Source: Arthrobacter cheniae (lineage in GTDB: Bacteria; Actinomycetota; Actinomycetes; Actinomycetales; Micrococcaceae). Taken from it: DNA of 64,000 nt. The DNA lies in assembly GCF_003602275.1 (NCBI RefSeq), contig NZ_QZVT01000001.1:588567-652566 (forward strand). Reading direction: 5' to 3'. Under the pieces are notes generated by a model. The model had not been told where the DNA came from. It was given only the letters and a program-made list of their open reading frames with translations, and did not search any database. Position 1 is the first letter of the stretch, and every line of letters starts with the position of its first letter. Position numbers and translations under genes: made by a program. Below, one piece after another: positions 50,052 to 59,382 of this stretch.

Positions 50052-50879
50052 ATGGCAGTCGCCCCCACCGTCCAACTGCGAGGCGGCGCCCACCTCCCCC
50101 TCCTCGGCCTCGGCACCTGGCCGCTCGACGACGACCAGGCGGCGGAGACCGTCAGCCTTGCCATCGGAACGGGATACCGCCTGATCGACACGGCTGAGAA
50201 CTACCGCAACGAGAAGGGAGTGGGCGAGGGCATCCGCCGCTCCGGGATCGATCGCGAGGAACTGTTCATCACCACGAAGTTCAACAGCGAGCACCACAGC
50301 GTTGACGGCGTGCGGCGCGCCTTCGAGACGAGTAGCCGCCTGCTCGGACTGGACTACATCGATCTGCTCCTCGTCCACTGGCCGAATCCCGAACAGGGCC
50401 ACCACGTCGAGGCCGTGCAGGGTATTGCCGCTCTGATGGAACAGGGTCTCGTGCGCGCGATAGGCACGTCGAACTACAAGCCGTCCCACCTCCAGCAGGT
50501 CATCGACGCCGGGATCGTGCCCGATGTGAACCAGATCCAACTCGACCCCCAGCGCCCCCGCATCGAGGAGCGCGCCTTCCACAACGAGCACGGCATCGTC
50601 ACCCAGTCGTGGAGCCCCTTGGGTCAAGGCAGCGGACTGCTCGACGAGCCCGGTGTCGTCGCTATCGCGAAGGCACACGGCCGGACCACTGCCCAGGTAG
50701 TACTGCGGTGGCACGTGCAGCAGGGAATGGTCGCGATCCCGAAGTCCTCACATCCTGAGCGCCTCGCCCAGAACCTCGACATCTTCGATTTCGAGCTCTC
50801 CGGTGCCGAGCTCGCCCAGCTCTACATGCTGGAGTCGGGCGAGGCGGAGATCGTCGACTCGGACCAGTTCGGGCACTGA
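50052..50879 (+). CDS. aldo/keto reductase (2,5-diketogluconate reductase-like)
   Basis: The protein has 275 residues with AGGAG before the ATG. It is an AKR5-type TIM barrel: LPLLGLGTWPLDDDQA, YRLIDTAENYRNEKGVGEG (Asp and Tyr), FITTKFNSEHH (Lys), LLLVHWPNPE (His) and IPKSSHPERLAQN (NADPH-binding). It should reduce carbonyls or keto-sugar acids with NADPH. The short gene at 49707 precedes it by 27 bases, so the two may be co-transcribed. Confidence 0.92.
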   Translation: MAVAPTVQLRGGAHLPLLGLGTWPLDDDQAAETVSLAIGTGYRLIDTAENYRNEKGVGEGIRRSGIDREELFITTKFNSEHHSVDGVRRAFETSSRLLGLDYIDLLLVHWPNPEQGHHVEAVQGIAALMEQGLVRAIGTSNYKPSHLQQVIDAGIVPDVNQIQLDPQRPRIEERAFHNEHGIVTQSWSPLGQGSGLLDEPGVVAIAKAHGRTTAQVVLRWHVQQGMVAIPKSSHPERLAQNLDIFDFELSGAELAQLYMLESGEAEIVDSDQFGH

Positions 50880-51011
50880 GCGCGGCCCTCCTTACTTCCG
50901 GAATTCCTTGACAGCGTCCGCAGCCGTGGGGAAGGTAGTAAGCACGCTTAGTTCACGGTCGGACGGATATCTCCGGTAGCGGCTGGAACATCGACCGGAA
51001 GGAAGACGATC

Positions 51012-51608
51012 ATGGCGGACGCAACCGGCAATCAGACCCCCGACACCCCGGATTCAGGCGAGGACGACCTCCGAGGCAGGAAGGTTCCCGAACTCCGCGA
51101 CCAGGCGAAGGAGGATGGTGTCTCGGGCACGTCCGGGATGCGCAAGGACGAGCTCGTCGAGGCGATCGTCGAAGCGGAGGAAGGCTCGGGAGACGAGCTG
51201 GACGAGTCTTCCGACGACGTCGGTGCAGGGCCCGACGACGGAAAGATCCGGACGGGACCGGACACCTCGAAGTCCCTCAAGTACTCGCAGGAGATCACCT
51301 CGCCCGATGAGGATCCCGAGCGCGAGGGACGCAGCCTGGCCACCACCCATCACGAGGTCATCAAGCAGTGGGCGGAAACGCGCGGCGGGCGGCCGGCGAC
51401 GGTCGACGGGACCGAACACGGCGACCACCTCGGCGTACTCCGGCTCGACTTCACCGGCGAGACGGACAAGCTGCGGCACGTGAGCTGGGACGAGTGGTTC
51501 AGGACGTTCGACGAACGCCAGTTGAATTTCATCTACCAGGAGCAGCGCAAGGACGGCAACCAGTCGACCTTCTTCATCCTTGAGAGCCCGAACCGCGAGG
51601 ATGCCTGA
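51012..51608 (+). CDS. Rho_N domain protein
   Basis: The protein has 198 residues with AAGGAAGA before the ATG. Residues 20-55 form a Rho N-terminal or SAP-like motif (GRKVPELRDQAKEDGVSGTS, then MRKDELVEAIVEAE). A very acidic linker follows. The last 85 residues (HHEVIKQWAETRGGRPATVD, DKLRHVSWDEWFRTFDERQL, then NFIYQEQRKDG) form a conserved alpha/beta domain seen in actinobacterial proteins of unknown role. The N-terminal motif may bind DNA or RNA. The SAP-like tail of the ChaB protein at 2525 is similar. Confidence 0.8.
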   Translation: MADATGNQTPDTPDSGEDDLRGRKVPELRDQAKEDGVSGTSGMRKDELVEAIVEAEEGSGDELDESSDDVGAGPDDGKIRTGPDTSKSLKYSQEITSPDEDPEREGRSLATTHHEVIKQWAETRGGRPATVDGTEHGDHLGVLRLDFTGETDKLRHVSWDEWFRTFDERQLNFIYQEQRKDGNQSTFFILESPNREDA

Positions 51609-51747
51609 CGGCCATCAGCATTCAGGCTGACACGCTTCCCGGCATATCCTTGGCGTGGCGACGTCCCGCCCGGGTGCCGCGACGTCCTGACGTCCTTCCA
51701 CCGGGCGCGCGGGACGCACCGACGTAACCAGGAAGGACTCTGCCCGC

Positions 51748-52524
51748 TTGCTCCAGATCGCCGTCATCCTCGCCGCCGGCTTCTGGGCGGGCATGATCAA
51801 CGTCGTGGTGGGCTCCGGAACGCTCGTGACGTTCCCGACCCTGCTGCTCTTCGGCTACCCACCGATCGTCGCGAACATCTCGAACAACATCGGGCTCGTC
51901 GGCGGTGGCCTGTCCGGCTCATGGGGCTACCGCCGCGAGATCGCCGCGAACAAGCGGCTCCTCCTGCGGCTGCTCCCCCTGTCGGTCCTCGGTGGTCTGG
52001 GCGGGGCATTCCTGCTGCTGATCCTGCCCGCGGAGGCCTTCCAGGCCATCGTGCCCGTGCTGATCATCATCGGCCTCGCGATGGTGGCGCTGGCTCCCCG
52101 GGTCCAGCGGGCTGCCGCAGCCAAGGCCGGCGACACCGCTCCCGATGCCCGGCCGTCGCGCCGTCGGGCGCTGCTCCTCCTGGCCGGAATCGGCGTCCTC
52201 GGTGTCTATGAGGGTTACTTCGGCGCAGCGCAGGGCATCCTGATCGTCGGCTTGATGAGCATGGTGACCATCGAGAGCCTCCAGCGGATCAACGCCATCA
52301 AGAACGTGCTCACCACAGCCGTCAACGGAGTCGCCGCCGTGACGTTCATGCTGTTCGCGTGGGACTCGATCAACTGGGCGCTCGTCCTCATCATCGCCGT
52401 CGGCGCGACGCTGGGCGGCTTCCTCGGCGCCAGGGTGGGGCGGAAGCTCTCCCCGCTCGCCCTGCGCGCCACCATCCTCGTGATCGGCACCGCCGCGCTG
52501 ATCCGCATCGTCTTCTTCGGCTGA
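51748..52524 (+). CDS. TauE/SafE family permease
   Basis: The protein has 258 residues and about eight helices. The start is TTG at 51748, with AAGGA upstream. TauE/SafE features are AGFWAGMINVVVGSGTLVTFP, PPIVANISNNIGLVGGGLSGSWGYRRE and a second repeat (GVYEGYFGAAQGILIVGLM, then NAIKNVLTTAVNGVAAVTF). The family exports sulfite or sulfoacetate in some bacteria; the substrate here is open. The next reading frame downstream is a peptidase remnant. Confidence 0.92.
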   Translation: MLQIAVILAAGFWAGMINVVVGSGTLVTFPTLLLFGYPPIVANISNNIGLVGGGLSGSWGYRREIAANKRLLLRLLPLSVLGGLGGAFLLLILPAEAFQAIVPVLIIIGLAMVALAPRVQRAAAAKAGDTAPDARPSRRRALLLLAGIGVLGVYEGYFGAAQGILIVGLMSMVTIESLQRINAIKNVLTTAVNGVAAVTFMLFAWDSINWALVLIIAVGATLGGFLGARVGRKLSPLALRATILVIGTAALIRIVFFG

Positions 52525-52599
52525 CCCGGCTACACCTCCCACTCCCCGCCCAGAATTCCAGAATCCTCATGCGACGCTTCTCCTGGACGCCATCAAGGG

Positions 52600-52815
52600 C
52601 ACTACGACGAGGGCGCTCCGGAGGGCTGGGAGAAGGAGCACATCTCCATGTACGCCACGATGCACCCGTACGAGGACTTCGCGGAAACCTTCGCCCATTA
52701 CCTGCACATCTGCGACACGGTGGACACCGCTCCCGCCGTCGTCGCCAAGCTGGACTTCGTCCACAAGCTGCGTGTGCGGGTCGGGGAGCCCGTCGAGGGC
52801 ACCCTCCGGCAGTAG
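52600..52815 (+). pseudogene. remnant of a putative zinc-binding metallopeptidase (Peptidase_Mx-like)
   Basis: A 71-codon frame reads HYDEGAPEGWEKEHISMYAT, MHPYEDFAETFAHYLHICDT and VDTAPAVVAKLDFVHKL before its stop at 52815. HPYEDFAETFAHYLHICDT is the signature of the Peptidase_Mx-type family. No start codon or ribosome site lies upstream and the N-terminal three quarters is missing. VDTA joins directly to PAVVAKLDFVH, whereas relatives carry about 45 residues between these blocks, so an internal deletion seems to have occurred too. It is a decaying fragment, lying between the TauE and PNPOx-like genes. Confidence 0.7.
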
Positions 52816-52821
52816 GAAGCC

Positions 52822-53484
52822 CTACGGCCAGAGCATCTCCTGGCGCCAGCCCTCACCGAAGCGGGTGTAGAGCAGGCGGGTGTGGCGCCGGTCCTGGTCC
52901 GCCTGCCAGAACTCGACGGCGTCCGGAGCCACGGTGAAGACCGTCCACGTGGTCGAAGCGAGCCCTTCCGTGGCCTCGATGCGTCGCACCTGGTCGTCGA
53001 CCGCCGCATCGAGCTCCTTGCGGCCCGGCATCACGGAGCTCTGGCTGCCGGCCAGTACGAGCGCGCGGGCCACGGGGTGCCTCCGCTGGAAATCGGCACG
53101 GTTCTCCTCGGTACCGCCGGTGGACACCGCGCCCCGGATCCGCACCTGGCGGCCGGCGGCGGGCCAGAAGAAGGTCAGGGCGGCCGACGGGTTCGCGGTG
53201 AGTTGCCTGCCCTTGGGGCTGTCCATGCTCGAGGCGATCTGGAAGCCGTCCTTCGTCAGATCCTTGAGGATCACCACCCGGGAATCCGGTAGCCCGTCCT
53301 CGCCCACCGTGGAGAGGTTCACGGCATGAGGAGCGGCGACGCCATCCTCCACCGCCCGCTGCAGCCATTCGACGAAGAGGTCGATCGGGGAGCTGGGCGC
53401 CGTGGCCGGGTCGAAGGGCGGCATCTCGTCGGGGAAGACGGGAACGCCGCGGACGATGTCGCGGATCAGGACTGGATCGCTCAT
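52822..53484 (-). CDS. PNPOx-like FMN-dependent oxidase
   Basis: The protein has 220 residues with a split-barrel flavin fold. VNLSTVGEDGLPDSRVVILKDLTKDGFQIASSMDSPKGRQL and LTFFWPAAGRQVRIRGAV match pyridoxine 5'-phosphate oxidases and PhzG. The C-terminal FWQADQDRRHTRLLYTR keeps the phosphate-binding end. It probably oxidises pyridoxamine/pyridoxine 5'-phosphate or a related compound with FMN. TAGGCT (53491-53496, minus strand) lies six bases before the ATG, so it is likely leaderless. Confidence 0.85.
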   Translation of the reverse strand: MSDPVLIRDIVRGVPVFPDEMPPFDPATAPSSPIDLFVEWLQRAVEDGVAAPHAVNLSTVGEDGLPDSRVVILKDLTKDGFQIASSMDSPKGRQLTANPSAALTFFWPAAGRQVRIRGAVSTGGTEENRADFQRRHPVARALVLAGSQSSVMPGRKELDAAVDDQVRRIEATEGLASTTWTVFTVAPDAVEFWQADQDRRHTRLLYTRFGEGWRQEMLWP

Positions 53485-53634
53485 GCCGTCAGCCTAGCCC
53501 GGGGGTGTGACGGCCCGCAGCCGGGGAGGACGCGGAGCAGGACCAGCGATACTCATCGGCGGCGATCGCGCAAACCGGCTCGGGGCCTACCAGCCGTGAT
53601 GCCGATCCTGTCTCCTGCGGCATAGAGTCGATGG

Positions 53635-54429
53635 ATGCCAGCGCATCAGGACCAGTACGTAGGACCACGCGACCTCACTCGATGGTCGTCGCCGGTCGGT
53701 CGGTTCCTCGTCCGGTGCGTCCGTCCGCTCGCTCGGTGGATCGGCCCGCACGCAGCGCTCCTGCTCCTCATCGCCGTGGGCGGCGGGGTCGCCGCGGCCC
53801 TGACGGCGGCCTCGGCCGAGGTCTACGAATCCGTGGTCGAGCGCAACGGGGTCGCGGCCCTGGACCAACCGGCCCTGGATCTCGCGGTCTCGCTCCGCGA
53901 GGATTGGTTCAACGCCTTCATCACGGGCTACACCAACATCGGTGGCCCGATCGGCATGCCCGTGCTCGCCATCTCGATCATGGTGCTGCTCGCCGTGCGC
54001 CGTCGATCCTGGACACCCGTGATCCTGCTCCCGGCAGCCGCCTTCGGCTCCCTGCTCATGACGGTTGCGGGCAAGGACGCCATCGGACGCCTGCGTCCCC
54101 CGATCGGGCTCGCCGTACCTCCCTACGAGTCGTCGCCCTCGTTCCCCAGTGGGCATTCCCTCAACGCCATCGTGATCGCCGGGATCGTCGCCTACCTGCT
54201 CGTGGTGCGGCAGAACCGTCGGCGCGCGCGGGGGATCACCATCATCGTGGCCATCCTCTTCGCCGTCACCATGGGCCTCAGCCGGGTGTACCTCGGCCAC
54301 CACTGGCTCACGGATGTGCTGGTCGCCTGGACGCTCGGGATCGCATGGCTGGCCGTCGTCATCACCGCCCACCGACTCTTCCTGACGTTCCGCCTGCACC
54401 GGGCGGTGCTGCGGGAGACACGCGCCTGA
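53635..54429 (+). CDS. PAP2 family phosphatase
   Basis: The protein has 264 residues with about six helices. The three PAP2 motifs are present: KDAIGRLRPP, PSFPSGHSLNA and SRVYLGHHWLTDV, giving the catalytic His and Asp/Arg set. It should dephosphorylate lipid phosphates, such as undecaprenyl pyrophosphate or phosphatidic acid, at the membrane. TAGAGT (53623-53628) stands six bases before the ATG, so the mRNA is probably leaderless. Confidence 0.92.
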   Translation: MPAHQDQYVGPRDLTRWSSPVGRFLVRCVRPLARWIGPHAALLLLIAVGGGVAAALTAASAEVYESVVERNGVAALDQPALDLAVSLREDWFNAFITGYTNIGGPIGMPVLAISIMVLLAVRRRSWTPVILLPAAAFGSLLMTVAGKDAIGRLRPPIGLAVPPYESSPSFPSGHSLNAIVIAGIVAYLLVVRQNRRRARGITIIVAILFAVTMGLSRVYLGHHWLTDVLVAWTLGIAWLAVVITAHRLFLTFRLHRAVLRETRA

Positions 54430-54601
54430 GCCGCCGGACGGGCTCGACGCCATCTGCTCGGCTTGTTCGCCCCGCGTACCGTCGACGAACAGGTAAGCAG
54501 AATCAATGATTTTCCTTCGGGACCGCGAACTTCCCCTGACCCATCGACGCCTTCATACTTGCTGGGTGCAGAAAGCACTTCCCTCCTAGGAACGGACGAC
54601 G

Positions 54602-56062
54602 ATGTCGGAGAACTCAGGGTCGCAGGGCTCGCAATCGGTGCTACGGCGGAAACCCATCGATAATGTCGAGGACGAGACGGGCCGCTCCGGCCTGTTCAAG
54701 AGCCTGGGCCTGTGGCAACTGACCGCGATCGGCGTCGGCGGCATCATCGGTGTGGGAATCTTCACCCTTGCCGGCCTCGTGGCGAACGGCGGCGAGGACG
54801 GAACCCCGGTCGGTCCGGCCGTCCTGATCTCGTTCCTCGTCGCAGGGCTCGCGAGTGCCGCAGCCGCCCTGTCCTATGCCGAATTCGCCGGAATGATCCC
54901 CCGCGCGGGCTCCGCGTACACCTACGGCTACGTAGCGCTCGGCGAGATCATCGGGTGGTTCATCGGGTGGGACCTCCTGCTCGAGTACATCGCCATCGTG
55001 GCGGTCGTCGCCATCGGCATCTCGGGGTACTTCACCGAGTTCATGTCCGGCATCGGCGTCACCGTGCCCACCTGGATGCAGGGGACCCCGGACACCATCG
55101 AGGGCGGCCTGATCAACGTGCCCGCGATCGTGGTGTGCCTGCTCATCACCTTCATTCTCAGCCGCGGCACCAAGACCTTCGGCCGGTTCGAGCTCATCGC
55201 CGTGGGCCTCAAGATCCTCCTCATCCTCGGGATCGTCGGCCTCGGTTTCTTCTACGTGAACGCCGAGAACTACTCGCCGTTCCTGCCGTCGGGCTTCGGC
55301 GCCGTCTTCACGGGAGCCGCTACCGTCTTCTTCGCGGTCTTCGGTTACGACGCGATGAGCACCGCGGCGGAGGAGGCGACGGACGGCAAGAAGCACATGC
55401 CGAAGGCCATCCTCCTGTCCCTCCTGATCGCCATGGTGCTGTACGTCCTCGCGACCCTCGTCCTCACCGGCATGCAGAACTACCAGGACATCAGCCCCAC
55501 GGCCGGCTTCGCGTCGGCGTTCCAGTCCGTGGGCCTCCCGGTCGTCGCGACCATCATCTCGGCCTTCGCGGTGATCTCCATCCTCACCGTCATGCTCACC
55601 TTCCTCCTCGGCGTGACCCGCGTCTGGTTCTCGATGAGCCGCGACGGACTCCTCCCGGCCTGGTTCTCCACGACGGACAAGAACGGCACGCCTCAGCGGG
55701 TCACCTGGATCGCAGGTATCGCCTCGGCTCTGCTCGCCGGGGTCTTCCCCATCCGCGCCGTCGCGGACCTCACCAACATCGGCATCCTCGCGGCATTCGT
55801 CGTCGTCTGCATCGCGGTGATCGTGCTGCGCCGGACGCGGCCCGAGGTCCCCCGCACCTTCCGGCTTCCGCTGATGCCGGTCGTCCCCGCCTTCGGCGTC
55901 CTCGCGTCGCTGTTCCTTATGCTGCAACTGGACTGGGAGACGTGGGTACGGTTCGGCATCTGGCTCCTGATCGGCCTCGCCCTGTACTTCTTCTACGGCC
56001 GGAAGCACTCGCTGATGAACCCCGACAGCCCGCGGCACGCCCTGCTGAAGAGCGACTCCTAG
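54602..56062 (+). CDS. APC family amino acid permease
   Basis: The protein has 486 residues and about twelve helices. The cationic amino acid transporter-like N-terminus is LWQLTAIGVGGIIGVGIFTLAG, with the conserved YAEFAGMIPRAGSAYTYGYVALGE of helix 3 and FGYDAMSTAAEEATDGKKHMPKAI of helix 6-7. The C-terminal FPIRAVADLTNIGILAAFVVV is also typical of this branch. The substrate is likely a cationic or general amino acid. TAGGAACGG precedes the ATG weakly. It has its own terminator-less 3' end. Confidence 0.93.
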   Translation: MSENSGSQGSQSVLRRKPIDNVEDETGRSGLFKSLGLWQLTAIGVGGIIGVGIFTLAGLVANGGEDGTPVGPAVLISFLVAGLASAAAALSYAEFAGMIPRAGSAYTYGYVALGEIIGWFIGWDLLLEYIAIVAVVAIGISGYFTEFMSGIGVTVPTWMQGTPDTIEGGLINVPAIVVCLLITFILSRGTKTFGRFELIAVGLKILLILGIVGLGFFYVNAENYSPFLPSGFGAVFTGAATVFFAVFGYDAMSTAAEEATDGKKHMPKAILLSLLIAMVLYVLATLVLTGMQNYQDISPTAGFASAFQSVGLPVVATIISAFAVISILTVMLTFLLGVTRVWFSMSRDGLLPAWFSTTDKNGTPQRVTWIAGIASALLAGVFPIRAVADLTNIGILAAFVVVCIAVIVLRRTRPEVPRTFRLPLMPVVPAFGVLASLFLMLQLDWETWVRFGIWLLIGLALYFFYGRKHSLMNPDSPRHALLKSDS

Positions 56063-56166
56063 CGCCGACCGCACGTCCGGGCGTGCGGTAACGGGGAGGA
56101 CGCGGGATGATGGTGCCCTGGAGCAGCAGCTCCGGGGCACCCGCCCAGCCGAGCAGGAGAAGCACG

Positions 56167-56547
56167 ATGTCCCAGGATCCCTACCCGAGCGAACGTCCTT
56201 CCACCCAGCCCCTCCCTCCGTATCAGCAGCCGTACCAGCAGCCGTACGCATCGGGCGGCTACCAACCGGGCTTCTATCAGCCGTCCTACCAGTCGATGGA
56301 GGGTGAGAAGGCGGCGCAACTCTCCCTCATCCTCGGGCTGGTGGGGTTCTTCGTGGCCGGATTCGTCCTCGGGCCGCTTGCGATCTGGCAGGCATCGAAG
56401 GCGGAGAGCTTCGGCGTGCAGGCAACGGCCGGCAAGGTCCTCGGCTGGATCGTCACCATCCTCAACGTCCTGGCGGTCCTCGCAGTCGTCCTCTTCTTCG
56501 TCCTCTTCCTCGCGGGTATCAGCGCATCGGCGGGCTACAGCACCTGA
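56167..56547 (+). CDS. DUF4190 family membrane protein
   Basis: The protein has 126 residues from the ATG at 56167 (AGGAGAAG upstream); an in-frame ATG at 56107 has no such site. The N-terminal 60 residues are rich in Pro, Gln and Tyr (PPYQQPYQQPYASGGYQPGF). Two helices follow: LSLILGLVGFFVAGFVLGPLAI and a Val/Leu-rich helix ending in FLAGIS. Such proteins are common in Actinobacteria, function unknown. Confidence 0.8.
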   Translation: MSQDPYPSERPSTQPLPPYQQPYQQPYASGGYQPGFYQPSYQSMEGEKAAQLSLILGLVGFFVAGFVLGPLAIWQASKAESFGVQATAGKVLGWIVTILNVLAVLAVVLFFVLFLAGISASAGYST

Positions 56548-56609
56548 TCGGGCAGGGTCGCCGGTGACGCACGGGTGAGGGACCCGGCGGCCGGTCCGCG
56601 GACGACGGC

Positions 56610-57581
56610 CTAGAGGGTCGGGAAGAGGCTGCCGGTCTGGCGCTCCGCATCGAAGAGATGCGACGTCGGACCGGTTCCGACGATCAGCGGATCCGGTGTG
56701 CCAACGACGCCGTGGTCCTTCTCGTCGTAGTCGAGGACGGACAGGACATACCGCAGGGCTTCGATCCGCGCCCGCTTCTTGTCGTTGCTCTTGACGACCG
56801 TCCATGGAGCATCGGCCGTGTTCGTGTAGAAGAACATGGCCTCCTTCGCTTCCGTGTACTCGTCCCACTTGTCGAGTGACTGCAGGTCCATGGGACTCAG
56901 TTTCCAGCGCCGCACCGGGTCCGTGTGGCGCTGGGCGAAGCGGCGCCGCTGCTCCTCGCGCGACACCGAGAACCAGAACTTGATGAGGTGGGTGTCACTG
57001 CGAACGAGCATCCGCTCCAGTTCCGGAGCCTGGCGCATGAACTCGAGGTACTCGGTGGGCGTGCAGAAGCCCATGACGCGTTCGACGCCGGCGCGGTTGT
57101 ACCAGGACCTGTCGAACAGCACGATCTCGCCGCCCGACGGAAGCACGGACACGTATCGCTGGAAGTACCACTGCGTCTGTTCGCGCTCGCTCGGCTTGTC
57201 CAGCGCCACGATCCTTGCACCGCGCGGATTGAGGTTCTCCGTGAACCGCTTGATGGTCCCACCCTTGCCCGCCGCATCCCGCCCCTCGAACAGAACCGCC
57301 ACCTTCGCACGGTTCTCCCTGACCCACCCCTGCATCTTGAGCAGCTCGATCTGCAGTGCGCGCTTCGCCTTCTGGTACTCGCGCTCCGTCATCCGGACGT
57401 CGTACGGGTAGTCCTCCCGCCACGTCGGCTGGTCCGGGTGCGGCAGGAGCACGTGATTCTCGCCCTCGGCATGCGGCGTCGGCACCGGGACGGCCGGCGG
57501 CGCGCTGGGGGCTTCGTCGGCGGAAGAACCTGCTTCCCGCTCCTCCGTGAGCCCGCTTGCTGCGCCCGGTCCGTGTGTCAT
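56610..57581 (-). CDS. ppk2: polyphosphate kinase 2
   Basis: The protein has 323 residues from the ATG at 57581, with GGAGGAG upstream. The Walker A-like loop VLFEGRDAAGKGGTIKRF, FDRSWYNRAGVERVMGF, with the catalytic Asp/Arg/Tyr set, and FSVSREEQRRRFAQRHTDP are all signatures of class I PPK2. It uses polyphosphate to phosphorylate ADP or GDP. The N-terminal 65 residues are Pro/Ala-rich and probably disordered. It is monocistronic, divergent from the DUF1684 gene. Confidence 0.93.
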   Translation of the reverse strand: MTHGPGAASGLTEEREAGSSADEAPSAPPAVPVPTPHAEGENHVLLPHPDQPTWREDYPYDVRMTEREYQKAKRALQIELLKMQGWVRENRAKVAVLFEGRDAAGKGGTIKRFTENLNPRGARIVALDKPSEREQTQWYFQRYVSVLPSGGEIVLFDRSWYNRAGVERVMGFCTPTEYLEFMRQAPELERMLVRSDTHLIKFWFSVSREEQRRRFAQRHTDPVRRWKLSPMDLQSLDKWDEYTEAKEAMFFYTNTADAPWTVVKSNDKKRARIEALRYVLSVLDYDEKDHGVVGTPDPLIVGTGPTSHLFDAERQTGSLFPTL

Positions 57582-57821
57582 GTCCGTCTCCTCCTGCTGC
57601 ACCCATGGGAGGGCTTCCCGTGGCACCGGCGCCATCGTGGATTGGCGATGCACCATGGCCGCGTCGATCCTTCATCGTGGCAGACGAAGCGCCGACCGGC
57701 ACTCCGACCCGACGTCGCCGGGCCGGGTGGACGGATCGACACGGCCTTGCTAGTTCCGGGAATGCCGAGCGCGCGGCGCGGGTTGGAGGGGGTGCAGGAT
57801 CCGACGGACCAGGAGGTCATG

Positions 57822-58640
57822 ATGAGCACCACCACGCGAACGGCAGAGGAAGAGTGGCTGCGCTTCCGGGAAGCTCGTGAGGCGGCGCTGGCGGAGTCGC
57901 ACGGCTGGTTGACGCTGACCTCCTTCCAGTGGCTTGCCGATGCTCCCTCAGGGGTCGAACTGGTCCCCGGGCTCTGGTCGGAGACGGATGGGACCGCCCG
58001 CGTGACTGCCCGAGCCGCCCACGCGCTCACGGACCTGACGAACGGCCGTTCGATAGACGGCACCGTCACGGCGACGCTCGACGACGAGGAATCGCTGTCC
58101 TGGGTCGCCTCCGACGGGCCGGATGGACGCCGCATCGTGGTGGAGCTCGCTCGTCGTGCAGGCCGTTATGTCATCCGGACCAGGGACGCCGAAGCGCCCA
58201 CCCTCACCGGGTTCACGGGCGTGCCTGCCTTCGAGTACCGGCCCGACCTCGTGGTGGAAGGGCGATTCGAGCCCTACGACGAACCGGTCGACGAGCGCAT
58301 CGGCACGGCCCACCCCGAGGTACCCGGAACGCACCGCTCGGTCGGCGACGTCGTGTTCCGGCTTCCGGGTGAGGACGGCGACTTTCGGCTGCGCGCCTCG
58401 CAGGAGAACACCGGGACCCTCGCCATCACCTTCCACGATGCCACCAACGGCGTCTCGACGGCCCCCTGGCGCAAGGTGACCGTGCGCCGACCGCGCCGGG
58501 ATGGCACTGTGATCCTCGATTTCAACAGGACGGTCAATTATCCGAGCGCGTTCACGCCGTTCGGCACGTGCCCGGCGCCCGTGGACGGGAACGTCATCGG
58601 GGCCGCCGTCGAGGCCGGCGAGAAGATGCCACGCCCCTGA
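57822..58640 (+). CDS. DUF1684 family protein
   Basis: The protein has 272 residues; AGGAGG five bases before 57822 favours that ATG over one three bases earlier. The family pattern is EEWLRFREAREAALAESHGWLTLTSFQWL, then FEYRPDLVVEGRFEPYDEPV, GDVVFRLPGEDGDFRLRASQ and the C-terminal LDFNRTVNYPSAFTPFGTCP. The function is unknown. No signal peptide is present, so it is cytoplasmic. The downstream region converges with the sigma factor gene. Confidence 0.88.
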   Translation: MSTTTRTAEEEWLRFREAREAALAESHGWLTLTSFQWLADAPSGVELVPGLWSETDGTARVTARAAHALTDLTNGRSIDGTVTATLDDEESLSWVASDGPDGRRIVVELARRAGRYVIRTRDAEAPTLTGFTGVPAFEYRPDLVVEGRFEPYDEPVDERIGTAHPEVPGTHRSVGDVVFRLPGEDGDFRLRASQENTGTLAITFHDATNGVSTAPWRKVTVRRPRRDGTVILDFNRTVNYPSAFTPFGTCPAPVDGNVIGAAVEAGEKMPRP

Positions 58641-58679
58641 CGCACCCCTCGGTTGTCGGTTCCCAGGCTGGGCGTCCGA

Positions 58680-59282
58680 TCAGGCAGGCGAACGATCGGT
58701 TCGCAGGCTCATGACGCCCTCGCGGATCCGGCTTCTGACCGTCCCTGTTGCGGTTCCGAGCTGCCGCGCCGTCTCGTCATAGGTCAGCCCGCCGAAGTAG
58801 GCGAGATCGAGGGCCTCCCGCTGCAGTGGCTGAAGGCCGCCCAGAGGGGTGGCGAGTTGCCTGGCCCCGTGATGGTCGAGGACGTCCTGCACCACCGGTG
58901 TAGGGCCGGCTGCGGAGTCGGGACGCGCCCTGGCGCCGGCCGCTTCGACCGGCGACATCACCGAACGGACCCGATCGATGGCTTTCCGTCGCGCGATCGA
59001 GAGGATCCAGGTCGGCGCGCTGTCCTGGTCGGGATCGAAGGATGCGGCCTTCGACCAGAGCTCCAGGAAGATCTCCTGCGCCACCTCCTCGCTCATCACC
59101 GGATCCGCGACGACCCTCCGGACGAGCCCGAGTACACGGGGTGCTGCCAGCCTGTACAGCTCCGCAAAAGCAGCCGTGTCCGCCTGGGCGATACGGGCGA
59201 GGAGCACCACCAGCGCGTTGTCTGCCTCCTGGCTTCCCCCGAACGCGGGGGTTGCGGATATGGCGGATGTCCCGGACGTCAC
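58680..59282 (-). CDS. sigK: ECF RNA polymerase sigma factor, SigK group
   Basis: The protein has 200 residues. Region 2 reads AFAELYRLAAPRVLGLVRRVVADPVMSEEVAQEIFLELW followed by TWILSIARRKAIDRVRSV. Region 4 is LQPLQREALDLAYFGGLTYDETARQLGTATGTVRSRIREG, close to SigK of mycobacteria. SigK normally works with the membrane anti-sigma RskA, but no such gene follows; the next 40 bases end in the DUF1684 stop. The GTG start at 59282 lacks a good site, so the true start could be elsewhere in the frame. Confidence 0.92.
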   Translation of the reverse strand: MTSGTSAISATPAFGGSQEADNALVVLLARIAQADTAAFAELYRLAAPRVLGLVRRVVADPVMSEEVAQEIFLELWSKAASFDPDQDSAPTWILSIARRKAIDRVRSVMSPVEAAGARARPDSAAGPTPVVQDVLDHHGARQLATPLGGLQPLQREALDLAYFGGLTYDETARQLGTATGTVRSRIREGVMSLRTDRSPA

Positions 59283-59382
59283 CGGGTCACGGTCCGAAGC
59301 CGGACGGGGTGAGGAAGACGCTGGAACAGGTGCATGAAGACCTCCGGCAGAAAATAGCTAACTAAATGAGCAATATACCTCT

